Below, piece by piece: positions 52,341 to 61,247 of a stretch of 64,000 nucleotides of DNA. The notes below the pieces were generated by a model, which saw nothing but the letters and a program-made list of their open reading frames with translations, had not been told where the DNA came from and did not search any database. The translations under genes were made by a program, and so were the position numbers. Numbering within the stretch: position 1 is the stretch's first letter; each line of letters opens with the position of its first letter. Origin of the DNA: Limnohabitans radicicola (lineage in GTDB: Bacteria > Pseudomonadota > Gammaproteobacteria > Burkholderiales > Burkholderiaceae_C); NCBI RefSeq assembly GCF_014837235.1, contig NZ_JACYFT010000002.1, positions 248,001-312,000 on the forward strand, read 5' to 3'.

Positions 52341-54225
52341 GCAGCGTGTGCACCTGATGCCGCGTGGCACCCTGGTTGCCTTGGTGGGCAACCCCAACTG
52401 CGGCAAGACGGCGCTTTTCAATTTGCTGACCGGCAGCCGCCAGAAAGTGGCCAACTACGCTGGGGCCACGGTCGAGAAGAAAGAGGGCCGTTTGCCCATG
52501 CCCGATGGCGCGGCGCTGCGTGTGCTCGATTTGCCAGGGGTCTACAGCCTGTACCCAAGGTCCGAAGACGAACGGGTGGCGTGTGCTGTGCTTTCAGGGC
52601 ATTCGCCAGGTGAAAAACGCCCGGATGCCCTGGTCTGTGTGGTCGACGCTACGAATTTGCGCCGGGGTTTGCGCCTGGTGCTGGCGGTCAAGCGCTTGGG
52701 TTTGCCTTGTTTGGTGGTGCTCAACATGGCTGACTTGGCTGCAGGGCGTGGCCTGAAAATCGACCCCGAAGCTTTGTCGCAGGCTTTGGGTTTGCCGGTG
52801 GTGACCAGTGTGGCGGTGCGCCAAGGGGGCGATGCCGCCATTCGCCAGTGGCTGTTCAAGCGGCCCTGGTCGCACGGCGCACCCGTGCACGAGCTGGCCG
52901 CAGGCCCCGATGCCTTACAGGAGCACGATCGCATCGAGGCTGACCACGCGGTGGTGCAAGACCTTTTGCGCCGCTTGAATCTGGATTCGCTGGTGCCTGA
53001 TGTGTTGAGCGACCGGATCGACCGCGCAGTGCTGCACCCTTGGGTGGGCCCTGTGATACTGCTGGCCGTCCTCTTCTTGGTGTTTCAGGCGGTGTTTGCC
53101 TGGGCGGTGGTGCCCATGGACTTCATCAAATCGTGCACCGATGCTTTGGCCGCTGCTGTTGTGCTGGCGCTGCCCGACGCCTGGTGGCGTGACCTCTTGG
53201 TCCAGGGGCTGCTCGCAGGCATGGGCGGCGTGCTGGTGTTTTTGCCGCAAATTCTGATTCTGTTCTTCTTCATCTTGCTGCTCGAAGAGTCGGGCTACCT
53301 GCCGCGTGCCGCGTTTTTACTGGACCGCATCATGGGAGGGGTGGGTCTGTCGGGGCGCTCGTTCATCCCACTTTTGTCGAGCTTTGCCTGCGCGGTGCCG
53401 GGCATCATGGCCACGCGCACCATCGCCAACCGGCGCGACAGGCTGGTGACGATGTTGATTGCCCCTTTGATGACTTGCTCGGCCCGCTTGCCTGTCTACA
53501 CTTTGCTGATTTCGGCCTTCGTTCCGGCCCGCACCTGGAGTGGCTTGCAGCTGCAGGGTCTGGTGTTGCTGGGTTTGTACCTGGCGGGCATTGCGGGTGG
53601 CATGGGGGTGGCCTGGTTGCTCAAGCGGCTGACCCGGGCAGGACGCCAGTCGCGTCCGCTCATGATGGAGCTGCCTTCTTACCACTGGCCCACTTTGCGC
53701 AGTCTGGCGTTGGGACTGTGGCAACGGGCCTGGATCTTTTTGCGGCGCGTGGGCACCGTGATCTTGCTGCTGACGGTGGCCATGTGGGTGTTGGCCAGCT
53801 ACCCCGCTGCACCTGCGGACGCGCTGGGTCCGGCGATCGAATACAGCTATGCCGGGCAGATTGGGCACGCTTTGCAGCTGCTGTTTGCGCCCTTGGGTTT
53901 CAACTGGCAGATCAGCGTGGCATTGCTCCTGGGCATGGCCGCTCGCGAAGTGGCCATCGGGGCGCTGGCCACGGTGTACGCCGTGGTGGCGGCCGATGGT
54001 GGCGCTGCCACGGCTTTGGCCCCGATGTTGGCCGGGCAGTGGAGTCTGGCCACGGGCATGGCACTTTTGGCGTGGTACATCTTTGCGCCGCAGTGCCTGT
54101 CTACGCTGGTGGCCATCCACCGCGAGAGCGGCGGCTGGAAGCTGCCTGCGGTCACTGTGCTCTACCAGCTGGCACTGGCGTACAGCGCGGCCTTCCTGAC
54201 TTTCCGGATACTGTCCCTCTGGTGA
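52333..54225 (+). CDS. feoB: Ferrous iron transporter B
   Basis: A 630-residue inner-membrane Fe(II) transporter. The N-terminal G-protein domain has G1 GNPNCGKT (residues 19-26), G3 DLPGVYSLYPRSEDERVA and G4 NMADLA. The membrane part has the Gate motifs SGRSFIPLLSSFACAVPGIM and WQISVALLLGMAAREVAIGA. It is about 140 residues shorter than E. coli FeoB, mainly in loops and the C-terminus, as in other short FeoBs; FeoC is absent. The ATG at 52333 matches the conserved domain start. Confidence 0.95.
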   Translation: MREQRVHLMPRGTLVALVGNPNCGKTALFNLLTGSRQKVANYAGATVEKKEGRLPMPDGAALRVLDLPGVYSLYPRSEDERVACAVLSGHSPGEKRPDALVCVVDATNLRRGLRLVLAVKRLGLPCLVVLNMADLAAGRGLKIDPEALSQALGLPVVTSVAVRQGGDAAIRQWLFKRPWSHGAPVHELAAGPDALQEHDRIEADHAVVQDLLRRLNLDSLVPDVLSDRIDRAVLHPWVGPVILLAVLFLVFQAVFAWAVVPMDFIKSCTDALAAAVVLALPDAWWRDLLVQGLLAGMGGVLVFLPQILILFFFILLLEESGYLPRAAFLLDRIMGGVGLSGRSFIPLLSSFACAVPGIMATRTIANRRDRLVTMLIAPLMTCSARLPVYTLLISAFVPARTWSGLQLQGLVLLGLYLAGIAGGMGVAWLLKRLTRAGRQSRPLMMELPSYHWPTLRSLALGLWQRAWIFLRRVGTVILLLTVAMWVLASYPAAPADALGPAIEYSYAGQIGHALQLLFAPLGFNWQISVALLLGMAAREVAIGALATVYAVVAADGGAATALAPMLAGQWSLATGMALLAWYIFAPQCLSTLVAIHRESGGWKLPAVTVLYQLALAYSAAFLTFRILSLW

Positions 54226-54240
54226 GCAAGTCAGGCGGTA

Positions 54241-55032
54241 TCAAGCTGCAAACAGGGCGAACAATTCGCTCTTGAAGTGGATGCCCAACCGCGCAAAGGC
54301 GCGGTTGCGGTACGTTTTGACGGTGGGCAGGCTCAGCCCCAGGTCGGTGGCAATCCCTTCCTGGGTCATGCCGGTCAGCAGGCGGGCGCAGACCTCCAGC
54401 TCACGCGGTGTCAACGCCGGTTCGATGGACCGCAATCGCCGCGCCCATTCGGCGGTGCTGCGCTTCCCCGGATGGGGGCGGGTCAGCGCAATCTGCTTTT
54501 GCGTGAGCGCCAGGAGGGTCGGCGCCAGCGACTCAAAATCGGACAATTGCCGGTCGCTGAAGGGCTGTTGGTGGTCGTGGCGGTAAAAATTGATGGCAAA
54601 AATCGATGCCGCCTGGCGCTGAACAATCGACACACGCTCGGCCATGCCATGCGCTTCGTAGACCCGCGCACGGTGCTGGACGGGCACTTCAGGGGCCGTG
54701 ATGTGGCACAGCACAGGACTGCGACTGCTTGCATCGGCGCCTTCGAATGTGCGGTCACTCAGGTAGGGGCCCGACAAATAAGCGCTCCAGCAATCGCGCG
54801 TGGTGTCGGGAATGCCTAGACTGGAAGACATGTACAGGGTCGGTTCGCAGCCTTCGCCAGTTTGGTAGATGGCATAAGACGCTGCGGGCACCAGGGGCTG
54901 CAGGTGCTGGAGCAGCGAGGTTTCAAATTCACATTGCCCGACCAGACCAATGAGGTCTGGCAGCATCTGCACAGGGCTGCTGGTTGGAGGAGGAGTCCAC
55001 TGGCGCATGGCTTGGTGTATTCGGGTTTTCAT
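54241..55032 (-). CDS. LuxR-family transcriptional regulator
   Basis: A 263-residue regulator. The C-terminal GerE/LuxR helix-turn-helix is LTPRELEVCARLLTGMTQEG, then IATDLGLSLPTVKTYRNRAF. The N-terminal two thirds lack both the autoinducer-binding signature and a receiver domain, so the signal is unknown; a GAF-like fold is possible. It is divergent from the DUF3237-Bug-tannase unit with a 52-bp shared gap and probably controls it (inference from position). AAGGGAGGA precedes its ATG closely. Confidence 0.88.
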   Translation of the reverse strand: MKTRIHQAMRQWTPPPTSSPVQMLPDLIGLVGQCEFETSLLQHLQPLVPAASYAIYQTGEGCEPTLYMSSSLGIPDTTRDCWSAYLSGPYLSDRTFEGADASSRSPVLCHITAPEVPVQHRARVYEAHGMAERVSIVQRQAASIFAINFYRHDHQQPFSDRQLSDFESLAPTLLALTQKQIALTRPHPGKRSTAEWARRLRSIEPALTPRELEVCARLLTGMTQEGIATDLGLSLPTVKTYRNRAFARLGIHFKSELFALFAA

Positions 55033-55084
55033 GTCATCTTAAGGGAGGACAGACGGCTCAAAGCCTTGGGAATACCCTAGGCGG

Positions 55085-55552
55085 ATGTTGAATTTGCCCA
55101 CACCCACACTCCGCTTTTTTGCCGATCTGTCTGTCCAAGTGGACAAGCCCCAGGAAGTCGGCCAGACCCACCACGGCGTGCGCCGTCTGATTCCGATCCT
55201 GGGCGGACAGGTGCAAGGCGAGGGTTGGACGGCCCGTGTGCTGCCTGGCGGCGCGGACTTCCAGCTGATCGTCAACGAGCGCATGGCCGAGCTGGACGCC
55301 CGCTACACCATCGAGACCGATGGTGGTGATCTGATCTTTGTGCAAAACCGCGCTGTGCGCACCGCTGCCCCCGAGGTGATGGCGCGGCTGGTGCGCGGTG
55401 AGCCTGTGTCGCCCGAGTCGGTTTACTTCCGCTGCAGTCCGAATTTCGAGACGGCTTGCAAGTCGCTCGCCTGGATCACCGAGCGCCTTTTCTTGGGCAC
55501 GGGTGCCCGCCACCCCGACCGGGTGGTGATGCGCTTTTTTGAAGTGGCCTGA
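55085..55552 (+). CDS. DUF3237 family protein
   Basis: A 155-residue protein matching DUF3237: ETDGGDLIFVQNRAVRTAAP in the middle and VYFRCSPNFETACKSLAWIT near the end are the family's conserved blocks. It has no signal peptide. The function is unknown; the predicted fold is a beta barrel, and in databases these genes often sit beside aromatic or ester catabolism genes. Here it is followed by a Bug protein and a tannase. A TACCCT hexamer lies 6 nt before the ATG. Confidence 0.85.
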   Translation: MLNLPTPTLRFFADLSVQVDKPQEVGQTHHGVRRLIPILGGQVQGEGWTARVLPGGADFQLIVNERMAELDARYTIETDGGDLIFVQNRAVRTAAPEVMARLVRGEPVSPESVYFRCSPNFETACKSLAWITERLFLGTGARHPDRVVMRFFEVA

Positions 55553-55598
55553 GCAGGCTGATTTTCTTTTTTGACTTTTTCCATTGGGGACACACCAC

Positions 55599-56609
55599 AT
55601 GAAAACCGTTTTGAACACCTTGAATGCACTCACCCGACGCCATGCCCTGCTGGCGGTGGGCCTGGCCGCCAGTGCCGTGAGCCTGAGCGCGCAGGCGCAA
55701 GCGCAGGCCTACCCCAACCGCCCCGTGCGCATGATCGTGGGCTTCCCCGCCGGTACCGGCCCCGACATTGTGGCGCGCTTGCTGGCGCAAAAATTGTCCG
55801 AGGGCTGGGGCAATATGGGGGTCGTGGTGGACAACAAGCCCGGCGCGGGGGGCCTGATCGCCGCCAGCGAAGCGGCCCGTGCGGCAGCCGATGGCTACAC
55901 CCTGATGCTGGGTGAAACCGGTCAGCTCAGCATCGCCCCCAGCAGCTACAACAAGCTGCCCTATGACCCTGCCAAAGACTTTGCGCCTGTGAGCCAGGTG
56001 GTCAGTGCCGATTTTGTGTTGTTGGTCAACCCGCAAAAAGTACCCGCCAAAAACGTCAAGGAATTCGTGATCTGGACGCAGCAGCAAAAGGGCTTGTTCA
56101 TGGCCACCTTTGGCGCGGGCACACCCGGCCACTTTGGTGCCTTCATGTTTGGCGATGCGGTCAAGCTCAAGCCTGAGGCCGTGCACTACAAGAGCACCGC
56201 GGATGCCCTGGGCGGCTTGTTCAGTGGCGATGTGCAAGGCGTGTTCGCCAGCGTGGGTCTGGCTGCGCCCAATGTGAAAGCGGGCAAGTTGGTCGCTTTG
56301 GGCAGCACCGGGGCCACCCGCACGGGGGCCTTGCCCGATGTGCCCACCATCAAGGAGCAGGGGTACAACAACTTGGAGTTTTCGTCCTGGTTTGGCATCG
56401 TGACGCCGTCCAAAGTGCCCGCTGACATCCTGGCCAAGCTGAGCGCGGACATTCAGAAAGCGGTCAAGTCGCCTGACCTCAAGGCCAAGCTCGAAGAGTC
56501 GGGCTTTCGCGTGACCGGCACCAGCCGTGAAGAGTTCGCCCGCATCATTGCGGCCGACATCGTGACCTGGGGCAAGGCCGTGGCGGCCACGGGTTTCAAG
56601 GCCGACTGA
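55599..56609 (+). CDS. Bug family tripartite tricarboxylate transporter substrate-binding protein (3 of 3)
   Basis: A 336-residue periplasmic binding protein. The N-terminus has a Tat/Sec-like signal (LTRRHALLAVGLAASAVSLS, then AQAQAQA). YPNRPVRMIVGFPAGTGPDI and VVDNKPGAGGLIAASEAARA, the Bug core, follow. It lies between DUF3237 and a tannase in one unit, so its ligand may be a phenolic or hydroxy-acid product. That link is contextual only. No TctA/TctB is present. Confidence 0.9.
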   Translation: MKTVLNTLNALTRRHALLAVGLAASAVSLSAQAQAQAYPNRPVRMIVGFPAGTGPDIVARLLAQKLSEGWGNMGVVVDNKPGAGGLIAASEAARAAADGYTLMLGETGQLSIAPSSYNKLPYDPAKDFAPVSQVVSADFVLLVNPQKVPAKNVKEFVIWTQQQKGLFMATFGAGTPGHFGAFMFGDAVKLKPEAVHYKSTADALGGLFSGDVQGVFASVGLAAPNVKAGKLVALGSTGATRTGALPDVPTIKEQGYNNLEFSSWFGIVTPSKVPADILAKLSADIQKAVKSPDLKAKLEESGFRVTGTSREEFARIIAADIVTWGKAVAATGFKAD

Positions 56610-56643
56610 ATGGCGAAATGGTGACGGAACAGGACTTCAGACC

Positions 56644-58239
56644 ATGCGATGTGTGCATTTGAAAACGTGGGTGTCTGTTGCGACCTTGCTGACCGCCAGC
56701 GGGGCCGCTTGGTCGCAGACATCGGATTGCGCCGCTTTTGCGGCCATGGCCTTGCCGGGCATGACCCTGAAAACCGAAGCGGTAGCGGGCGACAGCACGC
56801 GCCCGCCGGGCATGAGCACGGGGCCCATGCTGGTGGCGCACTGCAAAGTGAACGGCAAGATGGCCGAACGCATGGGGCAGGACGGCAAGCCTTACCACAT
56901 CGGCTTTGAGCTGCGTTTGCCTGCTGCCTGGAACGGCCGCTTTTTGTACCAGGGCGGCGGTGGCAACGATGGCGTGGTGCGTCCCGCTGTGGGGCCGCAA
57001 GCCGCACCGGGCTACGCGCTCAACCGGGGTTTTGCGGTGGTCACCACCGATGCCGGTCACCAAACCCCTACCGCTGACTTTGGCTTTGACCCGATCGCCC
57101 GCACCGACAACGCCTACAACGCGCATGACAAGGTGGCGGTGGCGGCCAAGGAGCTGATCCGGCGCTTCTACAGCAAGCCCGCCGACAAGTCCTACTTCAT
57201 CGGCTGCTCGGGCGGCGGGCGTCAGGCCATGATGTTCACCCAGCGCTTTCCGAGTTACTTTGACGGCGTGATCGCCATGGCCCCGGCCATGCGCGTGTCC
57301 AAGGGCGCGACCATCGCTGCGGCCTGGGACACGCAGGCCCTGCAGGCCATTGCACCCAAGGGGGCTGACGGTCAGCCAGTGCTGAGTCAGGCACTGTCCG
57401 ACAGCGATCTGAACCTGGTGCGTGAGGGCATCCTGAACCGTTGTGATGCAATGGACGGTGTGACCGATGGCCTGGTGTCCAACCCGGCGGCCTGCCAATT
57501 CGATGTGACGACCTTGCAATGCAAGGGTGCCAAGGACGACAGCTGCCTGGCCCCCGCTCAAGTGGGTGCTTTGAAGAAGATGTTCACAGGGGCCAAGAAT
57601 TCGGCAGGACAGCCGCTGTACTTTTCATGGCCCTGGGATGCGGGCGTGGGTCACCCCAAAAACGATTGGCGCATGTGGAAGCTGGGCAACTCGCCCAACG
57701 CCAAGGCCAACTCGCGCCATGTGTTTTTGATGGAAGACGCGCTGCAGGGCTACTTTGTCACGCCGCCCGACCGCAGCCTGAGCATTTACAAGTTTGACTT
57801 TGACCGCGACCCGCAGCGCATGGACGCGCATGCGTGGATCTTCAACACGGCCGACGATGTCAAGCTGACGGCTTACCAGGCGCGTGGGGGCAAACTGATG
57901 TTCATCCACGGCATGGCCGATCCGATCTTCTCGGCCGACGAGATGGTGGACTACTACCAGCGCCTGACGGCCCAGAACGGCCCCAAGACGAATGAGTTTG
58001 CGCGCCTGTTCTTGGTGCCTGGCATGGGGCACTGCGCAGGTGGCGCGGCGACCGACAGCATCGACGGCCTGGGCAGCCTGGTGGACTGGGTCGAAAAAGG
58101 CCAAGCCCCGCAAAGTGTGCCCGCCAGCGGTACGGCGGTGTATCCGGGCCGCACAAGGCCGTTGTGCGCTTACCCGCAATACGCGCACTACAAAGGCGCA
58201 GGCAACCCGGAGGACGCGAGCAACTTCAGTTGCCGATGA
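56644..58239 (+). CDS. Tannase/feruloyl esterase family protein
   Basis: A 531-residue secreted esterase. The signal peptide is followed by an alpha/beta hydrolase with the CS-D-HC arrangement: C188-S189 in GCSGGGRQAMM, D426 in HGMADPIFSADEM and H463-C464 in PGMGHCAGG. In the family the Cys pair forms a disulfide beneath the triad. Likely substrates are gallate, ferulate or phthalate-type esters. A ribosome site (acagga) precedes the ATG. It is the last gene of the DUF3237-Bug-tannase unit. Confidence 0.92.
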   Translation: MRCVHLKTWVSVATLLTASGAAWSQTSDCAAFAAMALPGMTLKTEAVAGDSTRPPGMSTGPMLVAHCKVNGKMAERMGQDGKPYHIGFELRLPAAWNGRFLYQGGGGNDGVVRPAVGPQAAPGYALNRGFAVVTTDAGHQTPTADFGFDPIARTDNAYNAHDKVAVAAKELIRRFYSKPADKSYFIGCSGGGRQAMMFTQRFPSYFDGVIAMAPAMRVSKGATIAAAWDTQALQAIAPKGADGQPVLSQALSDSDLNLVREGILNRCDAMDGVTDGLVSNPAACQFDVTTLQCKGAKDDSCLAPAQVGALKKMFTGAKNSAGQPLYFSWPWDAGVGHPKNDWRMWKLGNSPNAKANSRHVFLMEDALQGYFVTPPDRSLSIYKFDFDRDPQRMDAHAWIFNTADDVKLTAYQARGGKLMFIHGMADPIFSADEMVDYYQRLTAQNGPKTNEFARLFLVPGMGHCAGGAATDSIDGLGSLVDWVEKGQAPQSVPASGTAVYPGRTRPLCAYPQYAHYKGAGNPEDASNFSCR

Positions 58240-58258
58240 TGCCTCGGCGGCAGGGCCC

Positions 58259-58780
58259 TCAGCCCTGTGCGCCCATCAGGTAATCGACCTTGCCCACTTC
58301 CACCCCGTTGTGGCGCAGGATGGCGTAGGCGGTGGTGATGTGGAAGTACATGTTGGGCAGCATCCAGCCTGTGAGGTAGTCCTGGCCTGACAGGGTGCGG
58401 GTTTTGCCCGGGCCTGCGGGGAAAGTGATCTCTTTGTCTTCGGTGCCGTCCAGTGCTGCAGCTGGCACGGTGGCAACGAAGGCCAGGGTTTTCTGGATGC
58501 GTTCTTGCAGTTGTGCCAGCGTGGTCTCGTTGTCATCGAACTTGGGGGCTTCGACGCCCGACAGGCGGGCCATGCCGTTTTTCACCGCATCGCAGGCGAT
58601 CAGCACCTGGCGTGTGAAGGTGAACATGTCCGGTGCCAAACGGTCGGTGGTCAGTGCCGTGGGATCGATCTTTTTGGCTTCGACGAACTGCTCGGCCTTG
58701 GCCAGGATGTGGCTGAGGTTGGTGAGCATGCGGGTGCACACGGGCAAGCTGGCGCTGGACATGGAAATGGAAATGGTCAT
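58259..58780 (-). CDS. DUF1993 family protein
   Basis: A 173-residue protein of the DUF1993 (DinB-like) family. It has RMLTNLSHILAKAEQFVEAK near the start, LAPDMFTFTRQVLIACDAVK, and NMYFHITTAYAILRHNGVEV at the end. The helical bundle and His residues recall DinB metal-binding folds, but the activity is unknown. AGGAGACTTTCC before the ATG is a strong ribosome site. It is the last gene of the leftward row that begins with the ATP-grasp gene. Confidence 0.86.
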   Translation of the reverse strand: MTISISMSSASLPVCTRMLTNLSHILAKAEQFVEAKKIDPTALTTDRLAPDMFTFTRQVLIACDAVKNGMARLSGVEAPKFDDNETTLAQLQERIQKTLAFVATVPAAALDGTEDKEITFPAGPGKTRTLSGQDYLTGWMLPNMYFHITTAYAILRHNGVEVGKVDYLMGAQG

Positions 58781-58807
58781 GGAAAGTCTCCTGTTTGAAA
58801 TGGGGAA

Positions 58808-59386
58808 TCAGGCGTTGGCCACAGGCAGCGCACTCACGGGCTCGCCGATGGCATAAAAGTGGCCGCCGGCCACATGGTGCAGGCTGCGCAGTTCGGGGGC
58901 GGCGTCTTCAAAGTGCCAGTGGCCTGCTCTGAAAACGCGCTCGTCGGCCCAGGCGGCGATCACTTCGGCCAAGATCAAATCGTGCGGTCCGGCCACATGG
59001 GCGGTGGCGGGCAGCACGCGGCATTCGAGTTGCGCGATGCAGCCCTCGACCAGCGGCACACCCGTGTTCGCTGCGGCGTGGGTGGTGATCTCGCAACGGG
59101 CCAGTTTGTCAGGGTGGTTCTTGCCGCTCATGCCGCCTGCGGCCATGACCTGGTCTTTCATGGCCACGCAGGGCACATTCAGGCTGAGCACCCCGGAGGC
59201 GTCGATCAGTTCGCGCGTGAGGGTGGCCTTGTCGATGACAACCGCGATCTTGGGCGTGTCAAAGTCCAGTGGCATGGCCCAGGCGGCGGCCATCACGTTG
59301 GCGCGGCCAGCATGGCAGCTGCCCACCAGCACGGTGGGGCCGTGGTTGAGCAGTCGGTAGGCGTGTTGGAGTTCAATGGGTTGCAT
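58808..59386 (-). CDS. Flavin reductase-like (flavoredoxin) domain protein
   Basis: A 192-residue protein of the flavin reductase/flavoredoxin family. It starts with PIELQHAYRLLNHGPTVLVG and continues with ANVMAAAWAMPLDFDTPKIA and the NVPCVAMKDQVMAAGGMSGK loop for FMN. It could supply reduced flavin to a partner oxygenase or act as an FMN-binding electron carrier. The ATG at 59386 gives the family start; the frame upstream lies across the small lipoprotein gene and is not used. Confidence 0.88.
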   Translation of the reverse strand: MQPIELQHAYRLLNHGPTVLVGSCHAGRANVMAAAWAMPLDFDTPKIAVVIDKATLTRELIDASGVLSLNVPCVAMKDQVMAAGGMSGKNHPDKLARCEITTHAAANTGVPLVEGCIAQLECRVLPATAHVAGPHDLILAEVIAAWADERVFRAGHWHFEDAAPELRSLHHVAGGHFYAIGEPVSALPVANA

Positions 59387-59393
59387 GCGGTGC

Positions 59394-59594
59394 TCAACGG
59401 AGTTCGGGGGAGAGCCCCGAGCGCTCTTTTTGGTACTGGTCGTAACGCGGCAAGCCTTGATTGGGGGGCGTACTGGTGCCCACGGCCTTGGCTTTTTCCT
59501 GGGCGCGGATTTCTTCGTACACGGCCTTGGTCGACACCAGGCCACAGCCTGCAAGGGCGCACAGCAGCGGCAGGACCATGACCATCTTGTTCAT
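59394..59594 (-). CDS. Small lipoprotein (66 aa), function unknown
   Basis: A 66-residue precursor with a short signal (MNKMVMVLPLLCALAGC) whose lipobox ends at Cys17. The mature part is about 50 residues (GLVSTKAVYEEIRAQEKAKA and so on) and largely helical and polar. It overlaps DUF2164 upstream by 4 nt and lies 7 nt before the flavin reductase, so it is clearly part of the operon. No family is recognised. Confidence 0.75.
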   Translation of the reverse strand: MNKMVMVLPLLCALAGCGLVSTKAVYEEIRAQEKAKAVGTSTPPNQGLPRYDQYQKERSGLSPELR

Positions 59595-59857
59595 GGTTTG
59601 CGTTTGTTGAATTTTTGCCAGTACTGGAATTCGTCCTCACGGACTTCGTATTCCAGATCTTCCACGCGGGTGAGCATGCGCTCTTTGGCATCGCTCACAG
59701 CGCGGTTGTAAATGCTGGGGCCGATTTCTTCGAGCACAAAGCCGAGCAGGGCACCGGCAGAGATGTTGCCGATTCTTTGCTCAAAGTTGGCCTCAAAGTA
59801 GCGCTCGATGCTGGCAATCGCCTGCGCGCGGTCTTCTTTGCTCAGTTCAATGGGCAT
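59591..59857 (-). CDS. DUF2164 family protein
   Basis: An 88-residue protein with ELSKEDRAQAIASIERYFEA near the start and GALLGFVLEEIGPSIYNRAV in the middle, matching DUF2164. The family is small, helical and of unknown function. It has no signal peptide. It lies 9 nt after RidA and overlaps the small lipoprotein gene by 4 nt. Confidence 0.86.
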   Translation of the reverse strand: MPIELSKEDRAQAIASIERYFEANFEQRIGNISAGALLGFVLEEIGPSIYNRAVSDAKERMLTRVEDLEYEVREDEFQYWQKFNKRKP

Positions 59858-59866
59858 GGCCGCAGA

Positions 59867-60325
59867 TCAGGCGATTTCGGCGATCAGTTCGATCTCGACG
59901 CAAGCGCCCAACGGAATCTGTGCCACGCCAAAGGCGCTGCGGGCGTGTGCCCCCGCTTGCGGGCCAAACACCTGGCCCAGCAGTTCGCTGCAGCCGTTGG
60001 TCACCAGGTGCTGTTCGGTGAAGTCGCCCGTCGAGTTGACCAGGCTCATGACCTTGACGATGCGCTTGACCTTGTTGAGGTCGCCGACGGCGGCGTGCAG
60101 CGTGCCCATCAGGTCAATGGCCACGGCGCGCGCGGCTTGCTGGCCTTCGGCTGTGCCGATGTCCTTGCCCAGCTGGCCTGCCCAGACTTTGCCGTCTTTC
60201 TTGGCGATGTGGCCGGACAGGAAAACCAGATTCCCGGTTTGCACAAAGGGCACATAGGCCGCAGCGGGCACCGCCACCGGAGGCAGCTTAATGTTCAGGG
60301 ATTTCAGGGTGTCGTAAACGCTCAT
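59867..60325 (-). CDS. RidA family protein
   Basis: A 152-residue member of the YjgF/YER057c/UK114 group. It has LVFLSGHIAKKDGKVWAGQL and AARAVAIDLMGTLHAAVGDL, with an extended N-terminus, so it belongs to the longer RidA subgroup. The canonical catalytic Arg region (near VTNGCSELLGQVFG) differs from classical RidA. Enamine/imine deaminase activity is therefore uncertain. Its 5' end overlaps the transglutaminase gene by 38 nt. Confidence 0.87.
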   Translation of the reverse strand: MSVYDTLKSLNIKLPPVAVPAAAYVPFVQTGNLVFLSGHIAKKDGKVWAGQLGKDIGTAEGQQAARAVAIDLMGTLHAAVGDLNKVKRIVKVMSLVNSTGDFTEQHLVTNGCSELLGQVFGPQAGAHARSAFGVAQIPLGACVEIELIAEIA

Positions 60326-61241
60326 GGGCGGGATCCTCCGGGGTCAAAAGAGGCTCCACTGTAACGCCAACTTCGAGGGTGTGAGAGGTGCCGCCCTGCA
60401 ACACCCCGCGCAGGGGCGAGACATCGGCAAAGTCACGGCCCACGGCGAGCTGCACATAGTCTTCGCCGGGGCTGGCCCAGCCGTGGCGGTCGTTGGTGGG
60501 GTCCAGGTCGAGCCAGCCTTGGCTCGCGGTGTTGGCCAGCTCGGGGATGTAGACCGAAGCCCAGGCGTGCGAGGCGTCCGAGCCGACCAGTCGCGGCTGA
60601 CCTTCGGGCGCGTGGGTGAGCAGGTAGCCGCTCACGTAGCGTGCGGGCAAGCCCAGCGAGCGCAGGCAGGCGATCAGGATGTGGGCAAAGTCCTGGCACA
60701 CGCCGCGCCGTGCTTGCAGGGCCTGCAGCGCCGGGGTATGGATGTCGGTGCTCTGGCTGGCGTAGGTGAAGTCACTGTGGATCTGGTGCATCAAGGCCGT
60801 GGCGGCTTCGGTCAGCGCGCGGCCCGGCGCAAAGCAGGGTCGGGCGTAGGCCGCAAAGGCCTCATTCAGTGGCGCATGGTGTGAGCCAAAGACAAAGCTG
60901 GCCTGCGGGTCGGCCGGGTGGCCCGAGCGGTAGCGGAAGTGCTCCCGCACCGCTTCCCAGCTTTGCGAACTGGTGCACACGGGCAGGGTGCGGGTGATGA
61001 CTTCGCTGTGGGCGCTCACGCGCAAGGTGTCGTGCGTTTGGGCCAGAGCCCAGTGTGCGGGCTGGTTGCCAAAGGCATCGGTGCGTGTTGACAGATGCCC
61101 TGGGGGCGGCTCCACGGCCAGCGTGTGCGACACCAGCTGCTGGCAGGCGGTGTCGCGCGGTCGCAGGTAGGCGATGTGCTGGGCCGTTTCAACGGCCGGG
61201 CTGTAGCGGTAAAGGGTGTCGTGCAGAACGGACAGGCGCAT
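60288..61241 (-). CDS. Transglutaminase-like cysteine peptidase family protein
   Basis: A 317-residue protein with an N-terminal bacterial transglutaminase-like domain (RLSVLHDTLYRYSPAVETAQ) and the catalytic core. The core nucleophile is C182 in RRGVCQDFAHILIACLRSLG. The His is in GSDASHAWASVYIP and the Asp in WLDLDPTNDRHG. Relatives adjoin ATP-grasp/alpha-E genes and are predicted to cleave or ligate peptides. There is no signal peptide, so it acts in the cytoplasm. It lies 6 nt after the ATP-grasp gene. Confidence 0.9.
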   Translation of the reverse strand: MRLSVLHDTLYRYSPAVETAQHIAYLRPRDTACQQLVSHTLAVEPPPGHLSTRTDAFGNQPAHWALAQTHDTLRVSAHSEVITRTLPVCTSSQSWEAVREHFRYRSGHPADPQASFVFGSHHAPLNEAFAAYARPCFAPGRALTEAATALMHQIHSDFTYASQSTDIHTPALQALQARRGVCQDFAHILIACLRSLGLPARYVSGYLLTHAPEGQPRLVGSDASHAWASVYIPELANTASQGWLDLDPTNDRHGWASPGEDYVQLAVGRDFADVSPLRGVLQGGTSHTLEVGVTVEPLLTPEDPAHERLRHPEIPEH

Positions 61242-61247
61242 GGCAGT

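Noticed and set aside
54241..55032. The LuxR-family protein as a quorum-sensing receptor
   Set aside because: The N-terminal part lacks the conserved Trp/Tyr/Asp pattern of acyl-homoserine-lactone-binding domains and no synthase gene is near.
58251..58267. Hairpin cagggc/gccctg between tannase and DUF1993 as a terminator
   Set aside because: Only six pairs, no T-run on either side, and it lies partly within the DUF1993 coding end.
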